Source of the DNA: Terrisporobacter mayombei
GTDB taxonomy: Bacteria > Bacillota > Clostridia > Peptostreptococcales > Peptostreptococcaceae
Direction: 5' to 3'
Assembly (NCBI RefSeq): GCF_020748465.1
Contig: NZ_JAHZMP010000004.1
Coordinates: forward strand, 62,001 to 126,000
DNA length: 64,000 nucleotides
The notes under the pieces were generated by a model that ran no database searches, had not been told where the DNA came from, and saw only the letters and a program-made list of their open reading frames with translations. Of the stretch, positions 43,040 through 52,065 are shown piece by piece. Every line of letters starts with the position of its first letter. Position 1 is the stretch's first letter. Position numbers and translations under genes: made by a program.

Positions 43040-45169
43040 TTATAAATGTAAGACTCTTTCTCCGATTTCTTGAGTACGACCTTTACCCCACATATTTGAA
43101 CCTATATAACCACAAGTTCTTCTCATAACTTGCATCTCATCTTTATTTCTATTTCCACAGTTTGGACAATACCATTCTAAATTTTCATCTAGCTTTATTT
43201 CTCCAGTATAATCACATGCGAAACAAACATCTGGTTTAGTATTTATTTCGGCGTATTGTATATTATGATATATATAGTTGATTATTTGTTCTACAGCTGG
43301 TAAGTTTTTACTCATATCCGGCACTTCTACATAACTTATACATCCACCTAAACTTATATCATGGAATTGACTTTCAAATTTTAATTTAGAAAATGCATCT
43401 ATTTCTTCAGAAACATGAACATGATATGAGTTTGTATAATACATTCTATCAGTTACATTTTTTATTTCTCCAAATTTTTGTTTGTCTATTCTACAGAATC
43501 TTGAAGTTAAACTTTCTCCTGGCGTTCCATAAAGACCAAATCCAAGACCTGTTTCTTTTTTCCACTCACTACATTTATCATTTAAATAACTCATTACTTC
43601 AAGGGCAAACTTTTCACCTTCTTCAGTTGTATGAGATATACCTAACATCGCTTGTGTCATTTCATATACACCAACATACCCTAAAGAAAGTGTTGAGTAT
43701 CCTCCTTCTAATAGAGAATCTATTTTTTCACCTTTTTCTAATCTAGATATTCCACCATGTTGCCAGTGAATTGGTGATATATCAGATGTTGTACCTTTTA
43801 ATAAATTATGTCGAATCATTAGTGCTTCTTTACAAAGATCTAATCTTTCATCTAATATACTCCAAAACTTTTCCATATCTTTTTCTGCTGTTAATGCGAC
43901 TTGCACTAAGTTTAAAGATATAACTCCTTGGTTGAATCTTCCGTACCATTTATAATTTCCGTTTTCATCTCTCCAGTTGCTTAAGTGCGATCTGCAACCC
44001 ATTGGAGGGAATGTTTCTCCATCATAATTTTTTCTCATCATTTTTGCACTTTGATAATCAGGTACTAATCGTTTTGTATTACATTTTGCAGCAAGTTTTG
44101 TTATATAGTCGTATTTACCGCCTTCTAAACAGTTATGTTCATCTAGCAAATAAACTAATTTAGGGAATTCTTCTCCTATTGTTTGACCTTTATAGTTTTT
44201 CATTCCCTCTAATCTTTGTACTATCATTTCTTCACAAATTAATGCCATTTCTCTTTCATACTCATGACCTTCTTCTATTTCTAAGTAGATTGTACAAAAT
44301 GGTGATTGTCCATTACTTGTATGAAGAGTTGACAACTGATATCTAATAGTTTGAATACCAGATTTTAATTCTTCCATCATTCTCTCTTCAGATAATTCTT
44401 TAGCCATATCAAGAGAATATTTTTGTTTATATTTATTTAAATATTTATTGTATGATACCCTTAAAAATGGTGCTATATGTTTTATTGTTATTGTATTTCC
44501 CCCATATTGAGCACTTGCTATTTGAGCTATAATTTGAGTAACTATAGTACATGCTGTTCCAAAAGATTTTGGAGATTCTACTAGTTTATTGTTAATAACT
44601 GTTCCATTTGTTAACATATCTTCCAAGTTGATTAACATACAGTTGTGTATTGGTTGCATTGCATAGTCCATATCGTGATAGTGAAGAACACCTTCATCGT
44701 GTGCATGAACTATATGAGCAGGTATTAGTTTTCTTCTAGACATATCTTTTGATACTTCTCCTGCTACTAAATCTCTTTGAGTAGAGGCTAATATACCATT
44801 TTTATTTGAATTTTCGTTTAAAACATCTTCATTACTTCTATCTAATAAACCTAGGATGCTATCGTCTGTTGTATTTATTGTTCTTTTAAATGATTGTACC
44901 GCTCTGTATCCTTCATATGCCTTAGCTGTTAATTTTTGTTTATAATCAATTAGCTTTGTATATACCATTTCTTCTACTTTGTATACTGTCGCGTTGGTAT
45001 CACGTTCCATATAAATAGTTTCTATATCTTCAGCTATTTCTTTTGCAATCTCTGGGATATAAACTCCACTACCATATTTCATTGCTTTTAATATAGCATT
45101 TTCAATCTTATCTTTATCAAATTTGGCAACTGTTCCATCTCTTTTGATTATATTTAACTCTTTTTTCAT
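43040..45169 (-). CDS. nrdD: Anaerobic ribonucleoside-triphosphate reductase
   Basis: Oxygen-sensitive glycyl-radical enzyme that reduces NTPs to dNTPs. An N-terminal ATP-cone (about 3-95) is the allosteric site. The catalytic barrel contains CRSHLSNW, and near the end lie four zinc cysteines (CFACDYTG, CPNCGNRN). The glycyl radical motif RRTCGYIGSNMWGKGR sits at the C-terminus. I put the start at the second ATG (45167-45169) because AAAAGGAG abuts the first ATG too closely. It heads the nrdD-folD-thyX-nrdG cluster; the upstream region carries a promoter overlapped by two NrdR-like boxes 32 bp apart. Confidence 0.96.
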   Translation of the reverse strand: MKKELNIIKRDGTVAKFDKDKIENAILKAMKYGSGVYIPEIAKEIAEDIETIYMERDTNATVYKVEEMVYTKLIDYKQKLTAKAYEGYRAVQSFKRTINTTDDSILGLLDRSNEDVLNENSNKNGILASTQRDLVAGEVSKDMSRRKLIPAHIVHAHDEGVLHYHDMDYAMQPIHNCMLINLEDMLTNGTVINNKLVESPKSFGTACTIVTQIIAQIASAQYGGNTITIKHIAPFLRVSYNKYLNKYKQKYSLDMAKELSEERMMEELKSGIQTIRYQLSTLHTSNGQSPFCTIYLEIEEGHEYEREMALICEEMIVQRLEGMKNYKGQTIGEEFPKLVYLLDEHNCLEGGKYDYITKLAAKCNTKRLVPDYQSAKMMRKNYDGETFPPMGCRSHLSNWRDENGNYKWYGRFNQGVISLNLVQVALTAEKDMEKFWSILDERLDLCKEALMIRHNLLKGTTSDISPIHWQHGGISRLEKGEKIDSLLEGGYSTLSLGYVGVYEMTQAMLGISHTTEEGEKFALEVMSYLNDKCSEWKKETGLGFGLYGTPGESLTSRFCRIDKQKFGEIKNVTDRMYYTNSYHVHVSEEIDAFSKLKFESQFHDISLGGCISYVEVPDMSKNLPAVEQIINYIYHNIQYAEINTKPDVCFACDYTGEIKLDENLEWYCPNCGNRNKDEMQVMRRTCGYIGSNMWGKGRTQEIGERVLHL

Positions 45170-45291
45170 AAGCATCTCCTTTTGTACATAGTGATATCTA
45201 TTTTTATCTATATAGATTAATCTTTTAATTTTTTTATGTAAACCTATTGACTTTTATAGACGTTTTATACCCATTGTCCTTTGGATAAAAC

Positions 45292-45335
45292 ACTATATAT
45301 AGTAACCACCTTGTATATTCTATACCACATGTGGT
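45292..45335. promoter_or_regulatory. Pair of NrdR-like boxes
   Basis: Box 1 is ACTATATATAGT (45292-45303, within ACACTATATATAGT) and box 2 is ACCACATGTGGT (45324-45335). Both are perfect palindromes and their centres are 32 bp apart, the about three-turn spacing known for NrdR sites. Box 2 sits in the promoter spacer, box 1 just after the start site. Box 1 fits the ACACwATATATwGTGT consensus well, box 2 poorly. Confidence 0.65.
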
Positions 45336-45345
45336 GCTTAATCAA
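45317..45345 (-). promoter_or_regulatory. Promoter of nrdD
   Basis: Minus strand: TTGATT (45340-45345), 17-base spacer, TAGAAT (45317-45322). The spacer contains the second NrdR-like palindrome. Confidence 0.65.
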
Positions 45346-45526
45346 GTGATTTATTTTTAATTTTTGAACTTTATTTTTGTCAATACTATATAAATTTTTC
45401 GTTTATATTCTGAAATGTAGCCATTCAAGTACATTGGTTTTTTTTTATAATTTTTTCCATAAATTTACAAAAATTCATTATTTTATATTGATTAAAAATC
45501 AAACAATGCTAATCAGATTTTTTCAC

Positions 45527-45573
45527 AAAAAAAGAAATATAAAATAAATTTTCATATTTTATATTTCTTTTTA
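45527..45573 (-). terminator. Terminator of the dCMP deaminase gene
   Basis: AAAGAAATATAAAAT pairs with ATTTTATATTTCTTT; T run on both strands. Confidence 0.8.
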
Positions 45574-45579
45574 TTAACT

Positions 45580-46062
45580 TTATTTAAATAATATTTCTAT
45601 TTTTTCTATACTTGCTTCTAATTTTATACATTGTACTTTTGCTTTTTCAAACATATACTTAGATGCTTTTGTTGAATCTGTTTCAGCATATTTATCATCT
45701 AAATAGTATATTTTCTTTATACCAGACTGAATTATATTTCTAGCACAGTCGTGACAAGGGAATAGATTAACATAGATACTACACCCTTCTAAAGATTTTC
45801 CTCTAGCATTTAATATTGCATTTTGTTCTGCATGTACTACGTATGGATATTTGGTTTGAAGAAACTCTCCTTCTCTTTCCCATGGAAAATCTTCATCACT
45901 ACATCCATTAACAAAACCATTGTAGCCAATTGATACTATCCTGTTGTTTTTATCTACTATACAAGCGCCCACTTGTGTTGATGGATCTTTACTTCTCATT
46001 CCTGATAATAAAGATATTCCCATAAAATATTCATCCCACGATATATAATCTGTTCTCTTCAT
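45580..46062 (-). CDS. comEB: dCMP deaminase
   Basis: Zinc enzyme turning dCMP into dUMP, the substrate of ThyX. The zinc and catalytic motifs are VVHAEQNAILNA (His-Ala-Glu) and PCHDCARNI (two Cys). SMRSKDPSTQVGA-type SGMRSKDPSTQVGACIVD is near the N-terminus. The 160 residues fit the family, and DECTP-like regulation cannot be read. It lies 400 bases upstream of nrdD in the same direction, so the window gathers the enzymes for dTMP formation: nrdD, comEB, thyX, folD. Confidence 0.95.
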   Translation of the reverse strand: MKRTDYISWDEYFMGISLLSGMRSKDPSTQVGACIVDKNNRIVSIGYNGFVNGCSDEDFPWEREGEFLQTKYPYVVHAEQNAILNARGKSLEGCSIYVNLFPCHDCARNIIQSGIKKIYYLDDKYAETDSTKASKYMFEKAKVQCIKLEASIEKIEILFK

Positions 46063-46325
46063 TATTTCCTCCTTTATATAAAAATCCGATTAATTTTGTA
46101 TTATTTATTTTATAATATAACACTTAATTTCTATTATTCAAATATTTATTTCTAATTTTAACATAAAGTACAAAAATATTATTAATGATTTTTTAGCTTT
46201 CCAAAAAGTAATCAGTTGATTTTCTTACTTCGTTGATTTTACAATAACAATCATATACACTAAAAATAGGATGCTTTATTTTCAAACAAATAAATTATCT
46301 ACATATCAGGGGAGGGGAAAAAAAA

Positions 46326-46715
46326 TTGAAAAAATTAGTTGTTAAGGACAAATCTTCATGTCAAGCTTGTTTAAGTTGTGAACTAGCTTGTTCTGAAGCC
46401 TTTTATAAAAAAGAAGGTTTCTCTTGTATATCTATAGGGGTTAACAAAAAAAATGTATTAGATGTAAAAGCTTGTAACCAATGTGGTATCTGTGCTAAAA
46501 AATGTCCAGAAGAAGCAATATCTAAAAATGCTAAAGGTATTTATACAATAGACAAGAAAAAATGTACAGGATGTTTAACTTGCGTAGAAGCATGTCCAAA
46601 AGGAATTATTGTTAAATCAGAAGGAAAGCCAGCTCCATCTAAATGTATGGCTTGTGGAATATGTGTTAAAGTATGTCCTCAAGAAATACTTGAAGTTGTC
46701 GAGGTTGCTGATTAA
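46326..46715 (+). CDS. 4Fe-4S ferredoxin-type electron carrier
   Basis: A 129-residue iron-sulfur protein with four cysteine groups: CQACLSCELAC near the N-terminus, CNQCGICAKKCPEEAI, CTGCLTCVEACPKGI and CMACGICVKVCPQEI. This allows three to four [4Fe-4S] clusters, as in HycB/CooF-like subunits of larger oxidoreductases. The start is TTG (46326) behind a GGGGAGGGG site 7 bases away. It stands alone, so its electron partners are unknown. A terminator follows. Confidence 0.9.
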   Translation: MKKLVVKDKSSCQACLSCELACSEAFYKKEGFSCISIGVNKKNVLDVKACNQCGICAKKCPEEAISKNAKGIYTIDKKKCTGCLTCVEACPKGIIVKSEGKPAPSKCMACGICVKVCPQEILEVVEVAD

Positions 46716-46736
46716 TTTAACTTTTATTGAAATATC

Positions 46737-46768
46737 AAAGATGTAACTAGTACTAGTTACATCTTTTT
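46737..46768. terminator. Bidirectional terminator
   Basis: AAAGATGTAACTAG and CTAGTTACATCTTT form a 14-bp stem with T run. Confidence 0.9.
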
Positions 46769-46782
46769 ATTTTACCTATCTA

Positions 46783-47256
46783 TTAAAGAACAGAAACTAC
46801 TGTATAAATATAATTATATAAATTTCCATGTCTTAATTCATCACTCAATATATGAAAAACTTGATCCCTATAATATAAACTTGGAAGTCCTTCCATTATT
46901 TCACGATAAATTTTAACTGCATTTAGTTCTCCCATCATAGCGTCTGCTACCCCATCTTTAAAACTTGCTGGCGGAATAAATGTTTCTTCTTCAGGCTGTA
47001 TTTTCATTCCTGTAATTTGAAAGTACATATTTTTGTACATTTGATTATGGCGCAACTCATCATCTCTAATTGATTCTATTATTCCTTTTATTTTTTTTGT
47101 TTCTTTGGGTGGTAATTGATTTGCTGGAATATTGTCGATTAGCCATTGATAAAACATAGAATCTTTCTTTTCTGATTCTATTGATTTTCCAATTAACTTT
47201 ATAGAATTTTCTAACTGATTTGGATTTGGATGTATCCACTCATAAGTATAACTCAT
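46783..47256 (-). CDS. Ferritin-like diiron-type protein
   Basis: A 157-residue four-helix-bundle protein. Two carboxylate-histidine pairs typical of the ferritin/rubrerythrin superfamily are visible: IRDDELRHNQMY and LSDELRHGNLYNY, with partner glutamates earlier in each half (SIESEKKD and GELNAVKIYREI). It lacks the rubredoxin tail. Such proteins in clostridia handle iron or peroxide, and some sit in spore coats. The convergent neighbour is a ferredoxin. Exact function is open. Confidence 0.8.
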   Translation of the reverse strand: MSYTYEWIHPNPNQLENSIKLIGKSIESEKKDSMFYQWLIDNIPANQLPPKETKKIKGIIESIRDDELRHNQMYKNMYFQITGMKIQPEEETFIPPASFKDGVADAMMGELNAVKIYREIMEGLPSLYYRDQVFHILSDELRHGNLYNYIYTVVSVL

Positions 47257-47469
47257 AGTTTTTCCCCCTTTAAGTAATTTAATATAATATATACTTAAAA
47301 GTAGAAATTTGTTACTTGATTGATAATCAATATATTTTTGTTTTTATAAAATTTTTTTGTTTTTATTTTTATTACTGTCAATTAATTGGATTTATTGTTT
47401 TTTCTTCTTACCATATTTTTATGGTTTTTTAGCATACTATTAATGAGAAGTATCTTAAGGAGGTATTTT

Positions 47470-47724
47470 ATGACTAATCAAAATGTATATAGAAATAAGC
47501 CTCAATTTGAAACTAATCCAACATTAAACAAGAATTTAACTCCTAATGTTCCTGAGTTTAATTCCAATGCAATGGATAATCAAGGTTTTGTCCCATTATC
47601 CAATTCTTCTAATGGATGTTGTGGTCATGAAAAAGCATACAAAGAGAATTCTGACCACGAGTATTGCCATGGAAAACATGCTGAAGGTCACAAGGATAAA
47701 AAGTGTAATTGTGATCATAAATAG
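47470..47724 (+). CDS. Small Cys/His-rich probable metal-binding protein (84 aa)
   Basis: I do not recognise a family. The N-terminal half is Asn/Pro-rich and probably disordered (NKPQFETNPTLNKNLTPNVP). The last 35 residues hold CCGHE, then HEYCHGKHAEGH and CNCDH: five Cys and seven His in all, a likely soft-metal or zinc-binding tail. The start was set to 47470 because AAGGAGG lies 6 bases upstream; a longer in-frame start at 47386 would add a hydrophobic stretch with no ribosome site. It lies between a ferritin-like gene and an alkylation-repair gene and could be a coat or metal-storage protein; this is inference. Confidence 0.7.
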   Translation: MTNQNVYRNKPQFETNPTLNKNLTPNVPEFNSNAMDNQGFVPLSNSSNGCCGHEKAYKENSDHEYCHGKHAEGHKDKKCNCDHK

Positions 47725-47768
47725 CTAAATATTACTTTCCTTCAATACTTTGCTTCAAAAGTTAAATG

Positions 47769-47812
47769 TAAGAAGTCTATTTTTATAATAATAAAATTTA
47801 GACTTCTTTCTT
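47769..47812. terminator. Bidirectional terminator
   Basis: AGAAGTCTA and TAGACTTCT pair; AT-rich loop, T run on both sides. Confidence 0.75.
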
Positions 47813-47864
47813 CTCGTTTATTAATTTATTATATGTGATATACTCATTTATATGAGGTGATTGT

Positions 47865-48578
47865 ATGATTAATAATAAAAAAGAAGAAATTAGGCACGAA
47901 TTAATTGAATTAGCTGACGATAAATATAGAAGTTTTCATAGTAATTTATGTCCTGGTGTGGAAAATATTTTAGGTGTTAGACTCCCACTACTGAGAAAAA
48001 TAGCTAAAAATTTATCTAAAGAAGAAGATTATCAAAATTATTTAAATAATGATGATACAAAGTATTATGAAGAAATAATGATTAAAGGGTTAATAATCGG
48101 ATATTTGAAAACTGATAATGAAAATAGATTTAACTATATAAAAAATTTCATACCTAAAATAGATAACTGGGCAATTTGTGATAGTTTTTGTAATAATTTA
48201 AAATTTACAAAGAAGAATGTAAATGAAGTTTGGAATTTTATTTTACCTTACACTTCATCAGAAAATGAATTTGATATTAGATTTGCCGTTGTTATGATGC
48301 TTAATTTTTATATAATTGAAGATTATATTGATGAAGTATTAAATACTTTAAATAATATTCACCATGATGGCTATTATGTAAAAATGGCAGTAGCTTGGGC
48401 TTTATCATATGCATATATTGATTTTCCAGAAAAAACCTTAGTATTTTTAAAAAATAATAACTTAGATAATTTTACATATAACAAATCTTTACAAAAAATC
48501 ATTGAATCTACACGTGTCAGTAAGGAAGATAAAGATTTAATGAGAAGCATGAAAAAAATAATATTAAATAGAAAATAA
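47865..48578 (+). CDS. DNA alkylation repair protein (AlkD-like HEAT repeats)
   Basis: A 237-residue all-helical HEAT-repeat protein of the AlkC/AlkD glycosylase group, which removes alkylated purines. Signature stretches are GVRLPLLRKIAKNL, EEIMIKGLIIGYLK, IDNWAICDSFCNNLK and KMAVAWALSYAYI. The catalytic Asp is probably that of NWAICDSF. It is beside nfo (endonuclease IV) and ogt (methyltransferase), convergent with them, so a small alkylation-repair group is suggested. Terminator follows. Confidence 0.9.
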   Translation: MINNKKEEIRHELIELADDKYRSFHSNLCPGVENILGVRLPLLRKIAKNLSKEEDYQNYLNNDDTKYYEEIMIKGLIIGYLKTDNENRFNYIKNFIPKIDNWAICDSFCNNLKFTKKNVNEVWNFILPYTSSENEFDIRFAVVMMLNFYIIEDYIDEVLNTLNNIHHDGYYVKMAVAWALSYAYIDFPEKTLVFLKNNNLDNFTYNKSLQKIIESTRVSKEDKDLMRSMKKIILNRK

Positions 48579-48613
48579 AAATGCTTGAGATAAATTTTAT
48601 CTCAAGCATTTTG
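48577..48613. terminator. Bidirectional terminator
   Basis: AAAATGCTTGAGATAA and TTATCTCAAGCATTTT form a perfect stem. Confidence 0.9.
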
Positions 48614-48616
48614 TAA

Positions 48617-49450
48617 TTAATCATTATATACACTTTTTAGTAATTCAATTTCTTTTGCATATCCATCTAATTCATTTGGTGTTTCAAGTAGAAATGGTAA
48701 ATGTTTAAGTTTTGGGTGATTTATTATTCTAGTTATAGCTTCTAAACCTATATTTCCTTCACCTATTTTTGCATGTCTATCTTTATGACTTCCACGAACA
48801 TTTAAACTATCATTTAAGTGAATTGCTTTTAATCTATCTAAACCTAAAACCCTATCAAATTCTTCTAATACACCATCTAAATCATTGACTATATCATAAC
48901 CGGCATCGAATACATGACAAGTATCCATGCATACACCTATTCTGTCGCCTAATTCAACCTTATCTATTATGGCTCTTAATTCTTCAAAGTTTCTTCCTAT
49001 TTCTGTCCCTTTTCCAGCCATAGTTTCAAGTAATACTGTAGTAGAGTGCTTAGGTGTTAAAGTTTGGTTTATCATATCTGCAATATATTGAACTCCAACT
49101 TCTACACCCTGTTTCACATGGCTTCCTGGATGGAAGTTATATAAATTTCCTGGCACCATTTCTAACCTTCTTAAATCATCTGCAAAAGTCTGTATAGCAA
49201 ATTCTCTTTTACTTTCATCTGCTGCACAAGCATTTAAAGTATATGGTGCATGGGCTAATAATTTAGCAAATTTATTTTCTTTAGCTAATTCTAAGAAAAC
49301 TTGTATATCTTTTTCATCTAAATCTTTAGCTTTTCCACCTCTTGGATTACGAGTAAAAAACTGAAAAGTATTAGCATTTATACTTAAAGCTTCATCTCCC
49401 ATATTTTTAAATCCTTTTGATACTGATAAATGACATCCTATATTTAACAT
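48617..49450 (-). CDS. nfo: Endonuclease IV (AP endonuclease)
   Basis: Zinc-dependent endonuclease that cuts 5' of abasic sites in base-excision repair. The 277-residue TIM barrel shows [52 protein letters not shown] and [20 protein letters not shown]; the His/Asp/Glu metal ligands are all there. It lies 11 bases downstream of ogt on the same strand and next to the AlkD-like gene. Confidence 0.97.
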   Translation of the reverse strand: MLNIGCHLSVSKGFKNMGDEALSINANTFQFFTRNPRGGKAKDLDEKDIQVFLELAKENKFAKLLAHAPYTLNACAADESKREFAIQTFADDLRRLEMVPGNLYNFHPGSHVKQGVEVGVQYIADMINQTLTPKHSTTVLLETMAGKGTEIGRNFEELRAIIDKVELGDRIGVCMDTCHVFDAGYDIVNDLDGVLEEFDRVLGLDRLKAIHLNDSLNVRGSHKDRHAKIGEGNIGLEAITRIINHPKLKHLPFLLETPNELDGYAKEIELLKSVYND

Positions 49451-49461
49451 TTGGCTCTCCT

Positions 49462-49926
49462 TTATTTTACGTCTAAATTTTCTATATTAAGTAATTTTTC
49501 TTTCACATTAAGTCCACCAGCATATCCAACTAATTTTCCATTAGAACCAATCACTCTATGACATGGAATAATTATTGGTATATGATTTTTATTATTTGCC
49601 ATTCCTATTGCTCTGCATGCTTTTTCATTTCCAATAGCTATAGCAATGTCTTTATAACTTTTAGTTTCTCCATAAGGTATTTTTAAAAGTTCATCCCATA
49701 CTTTCTTTTGAAATTCTGTTCCTCTAGTCTCTAACGGTAAATCAAATTTTATTCTATTTCCTTCAAAATACTCTTTTAACTGCTTAAAACATTCTTTTAT
49801 TAAATCTGTTTCTTCTATATTATCATTAGTATCTACTTTTGAAAAAAATATATCTGTTATTGATTTATTATTTTCTCTAATTCCTATAATACCTATCTCT
49901 GTTTCATAAAAAAATATATTATTCAT
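49462..49926 (-). CDS. ogt: Methylated-DNA-protein-cysteine methyltransferase
   Basis: Transfers methyl groups from O6-methylguanine to its own cysteine. The active-site motif is IPCHRVIG, preceded by [18 protein letters not shown], the helix-turn-helix with the arginine finger. The 154 residues represent a single catalytic domain without an Ada part. It forms a unit with nfo, 11 bases apart. Confidence 0.96.
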   Translation of the reverse strand: MNNIFFYETEIGIIGIRENNKSITDIFFSKVDTNDNIEETDLIKECFKQLKEYFEGNRIKFDLPLETRGTEFQKKVWDELLKIPYGETKSYKDIAIAIGNEKACRAIGMANNKNHIPIIIPCHRVIGSNGKLVGYAGGLNVKEKLLNIENLDVK

Positions 49927-50150
49927 CCTCTTATAATATAAGACTTATTAATAATCTTATATCTCCTCTCTATAAAACTTTGTACTACTTATATTATAGA
50001 TATTATTTTTGCTTTATCATCATTTAATCCTAAAATTTTTCTATTCTTTTTATTAGTACCCTTTTAATAAATTTTAAAACTTAATATAAAACGTTAAAAA
50101 TTAAAATACTATCCATAAATTAGAATTAAAAATAGCATCATCTTCTTACT

Positions 50151-50192
50151 TAAAATAGGCAGATCATAACTAAGTTATAACCTGCCTATTTA
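50151..50192 (-). terminator. Terminator of the hisS-aspS operon
   Basis: AAATAGGCAG and CTGCCTATTT pair; inner arms ATCATAAC/GTTATAAC extend the stem. Confidence 0.8.
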
Positions 50193-50201
50193 TATTAAAT
50201 A

Positions 50202-51986
50202 TTATTCTTCTATGTTTAGTTTTATAGATAATTCATCTAACTGGATATCATCAGCAACACCTGGTGCATTTGTCATTGGACATATTGCATTTTGATTTTT
50301 AGGGAATGCTATTACTTCTCTGATATTGTCAGCTCCAGTAAGTAGCATTATTAATCTATCAAATCCAAATGCTAATCCAGCATGTGGTGGTACACCATAC
50401 TTAAATGCTTCTAATAAGTATCCAAATTTATCATTAGCTTCTTCATCACTAATTCCTATAGCATCAAACATTTTCTTTTGGATGTCGCTGTTAGATATTC
50501 TAACACTTCCTCCACCTATTTCATATCCATTTAACACTATATCATAAGCTTTAGCTCTTAAACTAGTTTTGTTGTCACCAGTTAAACCTTCAACATCTTC
50601 ATCTAATGGAGATGTGAACGGATGGTGCATTGCTATCATTCTTCCAGTTTCTTCGTCTTTTTCGAATAATGGGAATTCAGTTACCCATAATAAGTTGTAT
50701 TTATTTTTATCCATTAGATCAAGCTTTCTACCAACTTCTAATCTAACTTGTCCTAATGCATCATAAACTACGGAATTTTTGTCAGCTACAAATAATAATA
50801 AGTCTCCAGCCTCAGCCTCCATTCTTTCTAATATAGCATTTATTTCTTCTTCAGAGAAGAATTTAGCTATTGGAGATTCTATTCCAGCTTCAGTTAATTT
50901 TATCCAAGCAAGTCCTTTAGCTTTGTAAGTTTTAGCATGCTCTTCTAATTTTTTCATTCCTTTTTTAGAGAAAGCTTCTGCGTTGCCTTTTACATTTATA
51001 CCTCTAACGCTACCTTTTTCATCAGAAGCAGCACCTGCAAATACTCCAAATCCACACTCTTTAACTATATCAGATATATTTACAAATTCTAATCCAAATC
51101 TAGTATCAGGTTTGTCAGATCCAAATCTATCCATAGCTTCTTTGTAAGTTATTCTTGGAAGTGGTAACTCTACATCAACATTTAAGGTCTCCTTGAATAT
51201 TTCTTGAATCATTTTTTCCATTATGCCCATTACATCATCTTCATCAACAAATGACATTTCACAGTCTATTTGAGTGAATTCTGGTTGTCTATCAGCTCTT
51301 AAGTCTTCATCTCTGAAACATTTTACTATTTGGAAGTATCTATCCATACCACTTACCATTAATAATTGTTTAAATAATTGTGGTGATTGTGGTAAAGCGT
51401 AGAATTTACCTGGGTTAACTCTACTTGGTACTAAATAGTCTCTAGCTCCTTCTGGAGATGGCTTTATTAAGAAAGGAGTTTCTATTTCTATAAAGTTATT
51501 GTCTGTTAAATAGTTTCTTACTATTCTAGCAACTTTACTTCTAAGTATTAAGTTTTGTTGCATAGCAGGCTTCCTTAAATCTAAGAATCTATATTTTAAT
51601 CTTAAATCTTCAGAAACATTGTCATTATCTTTTATATATATTGGTGGAGTTTCTGATTTACTTAAAACTCTAAGTTCAGTTGCTTCTATTTCTATATCTC
51701 CTGTTGGCATGTTAGGATTTTTAGATTGTCTTTCTCTAACTATACCTTTAACAGCAACAACATATTCTGAACCTAATTTTTCAGCTTTGTTAAATGCTTC
51801 TTCACTTACATTTGTATCAAATATTATTTGACTTATTCCTCTAACATCTCTTAAATCAACGAATACTAATCCACCTAAGTTTCTTTTCTTTTGTACCCAT
51901 CCATTTAAAACTACTTCTTCACCCACGTTGGCAATTCTTAAATCGCCACAATAATGAGTTCTTTTTAATCCTTTTAAGTTCTCCAT
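50202..51986 (-). CDS. aspS: Aspartate-tRNA ligase
   Basis: A 594-residue bacterial-type class II synthetase. It has an N-terminal OB anticodon-binding domain (VVLNGWVQKKRNLGGLVFVDL), motif 2 (FRDEDLRADRQPEFTQID), a GAD insertion domain (about 285-420) and motif 3 (GLAFGFDRLIMLLTG). It follows hisS on the same strand with an AGGAGG site. Translation needs it to charge tRNA-Asp (possibly also tRNA-Asn). Confidence 0.98.
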   Translation of the reverse strand: MENLKGLKRTHYCGDLRIANVGEEVVLNGWVQKKRNLGGLVFVDLRDVRGISQIIFDTNVSEEAFNKAEKLGSEYVVAVKGIVRERQSKNPNMPTGDIEIEATELRVLSKSETPPIYIKDNDNVSEDLRLKYRFLDLRKPAMQQNLILRSKVARIVRNYLTDNNFIEIETPFLIKPSPEGARDYLVPSRVNPGKFYALPQSPQLFKQLLMVSGMDRYFQIVKCFRDEDLRADRQPEFTQIDCEMSFVDEDDVMGIMEKMIQEIFKETLNVDVELPLPRITYKEAMDRFGSDKPDTRFGLEFVNISDIVKECGFGVFAGAASDEKGSVRGINVKGNAEAFSKKGMKKLEEHAKTYKAKGLAWIKLTEAGIESPIAKFFSEEEINAILERMEAEAGDLLLFVADKNSVVYDALGQVRLEVGRKLDLMDKNKYNLLWVTEFPLFEKDEETGRMIAMHHPFTSPLDEDVEGLTGDNKTSLRAKAYDIVLNGYEIGGGSVRISNSDIQKKMFDAIGISDEEANDKFGYLLEAFKYGVPPHAGLAFGFDRLIMLLTGADNIREVIAFPKNQNAICPMTNAPGVADDIQLDELSIKLNIEE

Positions 51987-52012
51987 ATTTCCTCCTTCGT
52001 CATTTACGCACT

Positions 52013-52047
52013 AAAAGGTGAAAGAATAAAAAAATTCTACCACCTTA
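52013..52047 (-). terminator. Hairpin between hisS and aspS
   Basis: Minus strand: AAGGTGGTAGAAT-ttttt-ATTCTTTCACCTT then TTTTAG. It resembles a leaky terminator or processing stem in the intercistronic space. The GGTGGTA is not enough to call a T-box. Confidence 0.55.
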
Positions 52048-52065
52048 TGTTTATGTCAATTATAA

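Larger units (their letters stand above)
45176..45579. other. 404-base control region upstream of nrdD
   Basis: Between comEB and nrdD this region contains the nrdD promoter, two NrdR-like boxes and the comEB terminator. The rest is AT-rich without ORFs. Confidence 0.65.

Noticed and set aside
43393..43746. Open frame of 117 codons opposite nrdD
   Set aside because: It is antisense to the strongly conserved NrdD coding sequence, has no ribosome site and odd composition.
47386..47469. Longer N-terminus of the Cys/His-rich protein (possible membrane segment)
   Set aside because: The upstream ATG has no ribosome site while AAGGAGG stands correctly before 47470.
52013..52047. GGTGGTA next to hairpin upstream of aspS as a T-box riboswitch
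   Set aside because: Only 79 bases separate hisS and aspS, too short for a T-box, and the full AGGGUGGNACCGCG core and specifier loop are absent.
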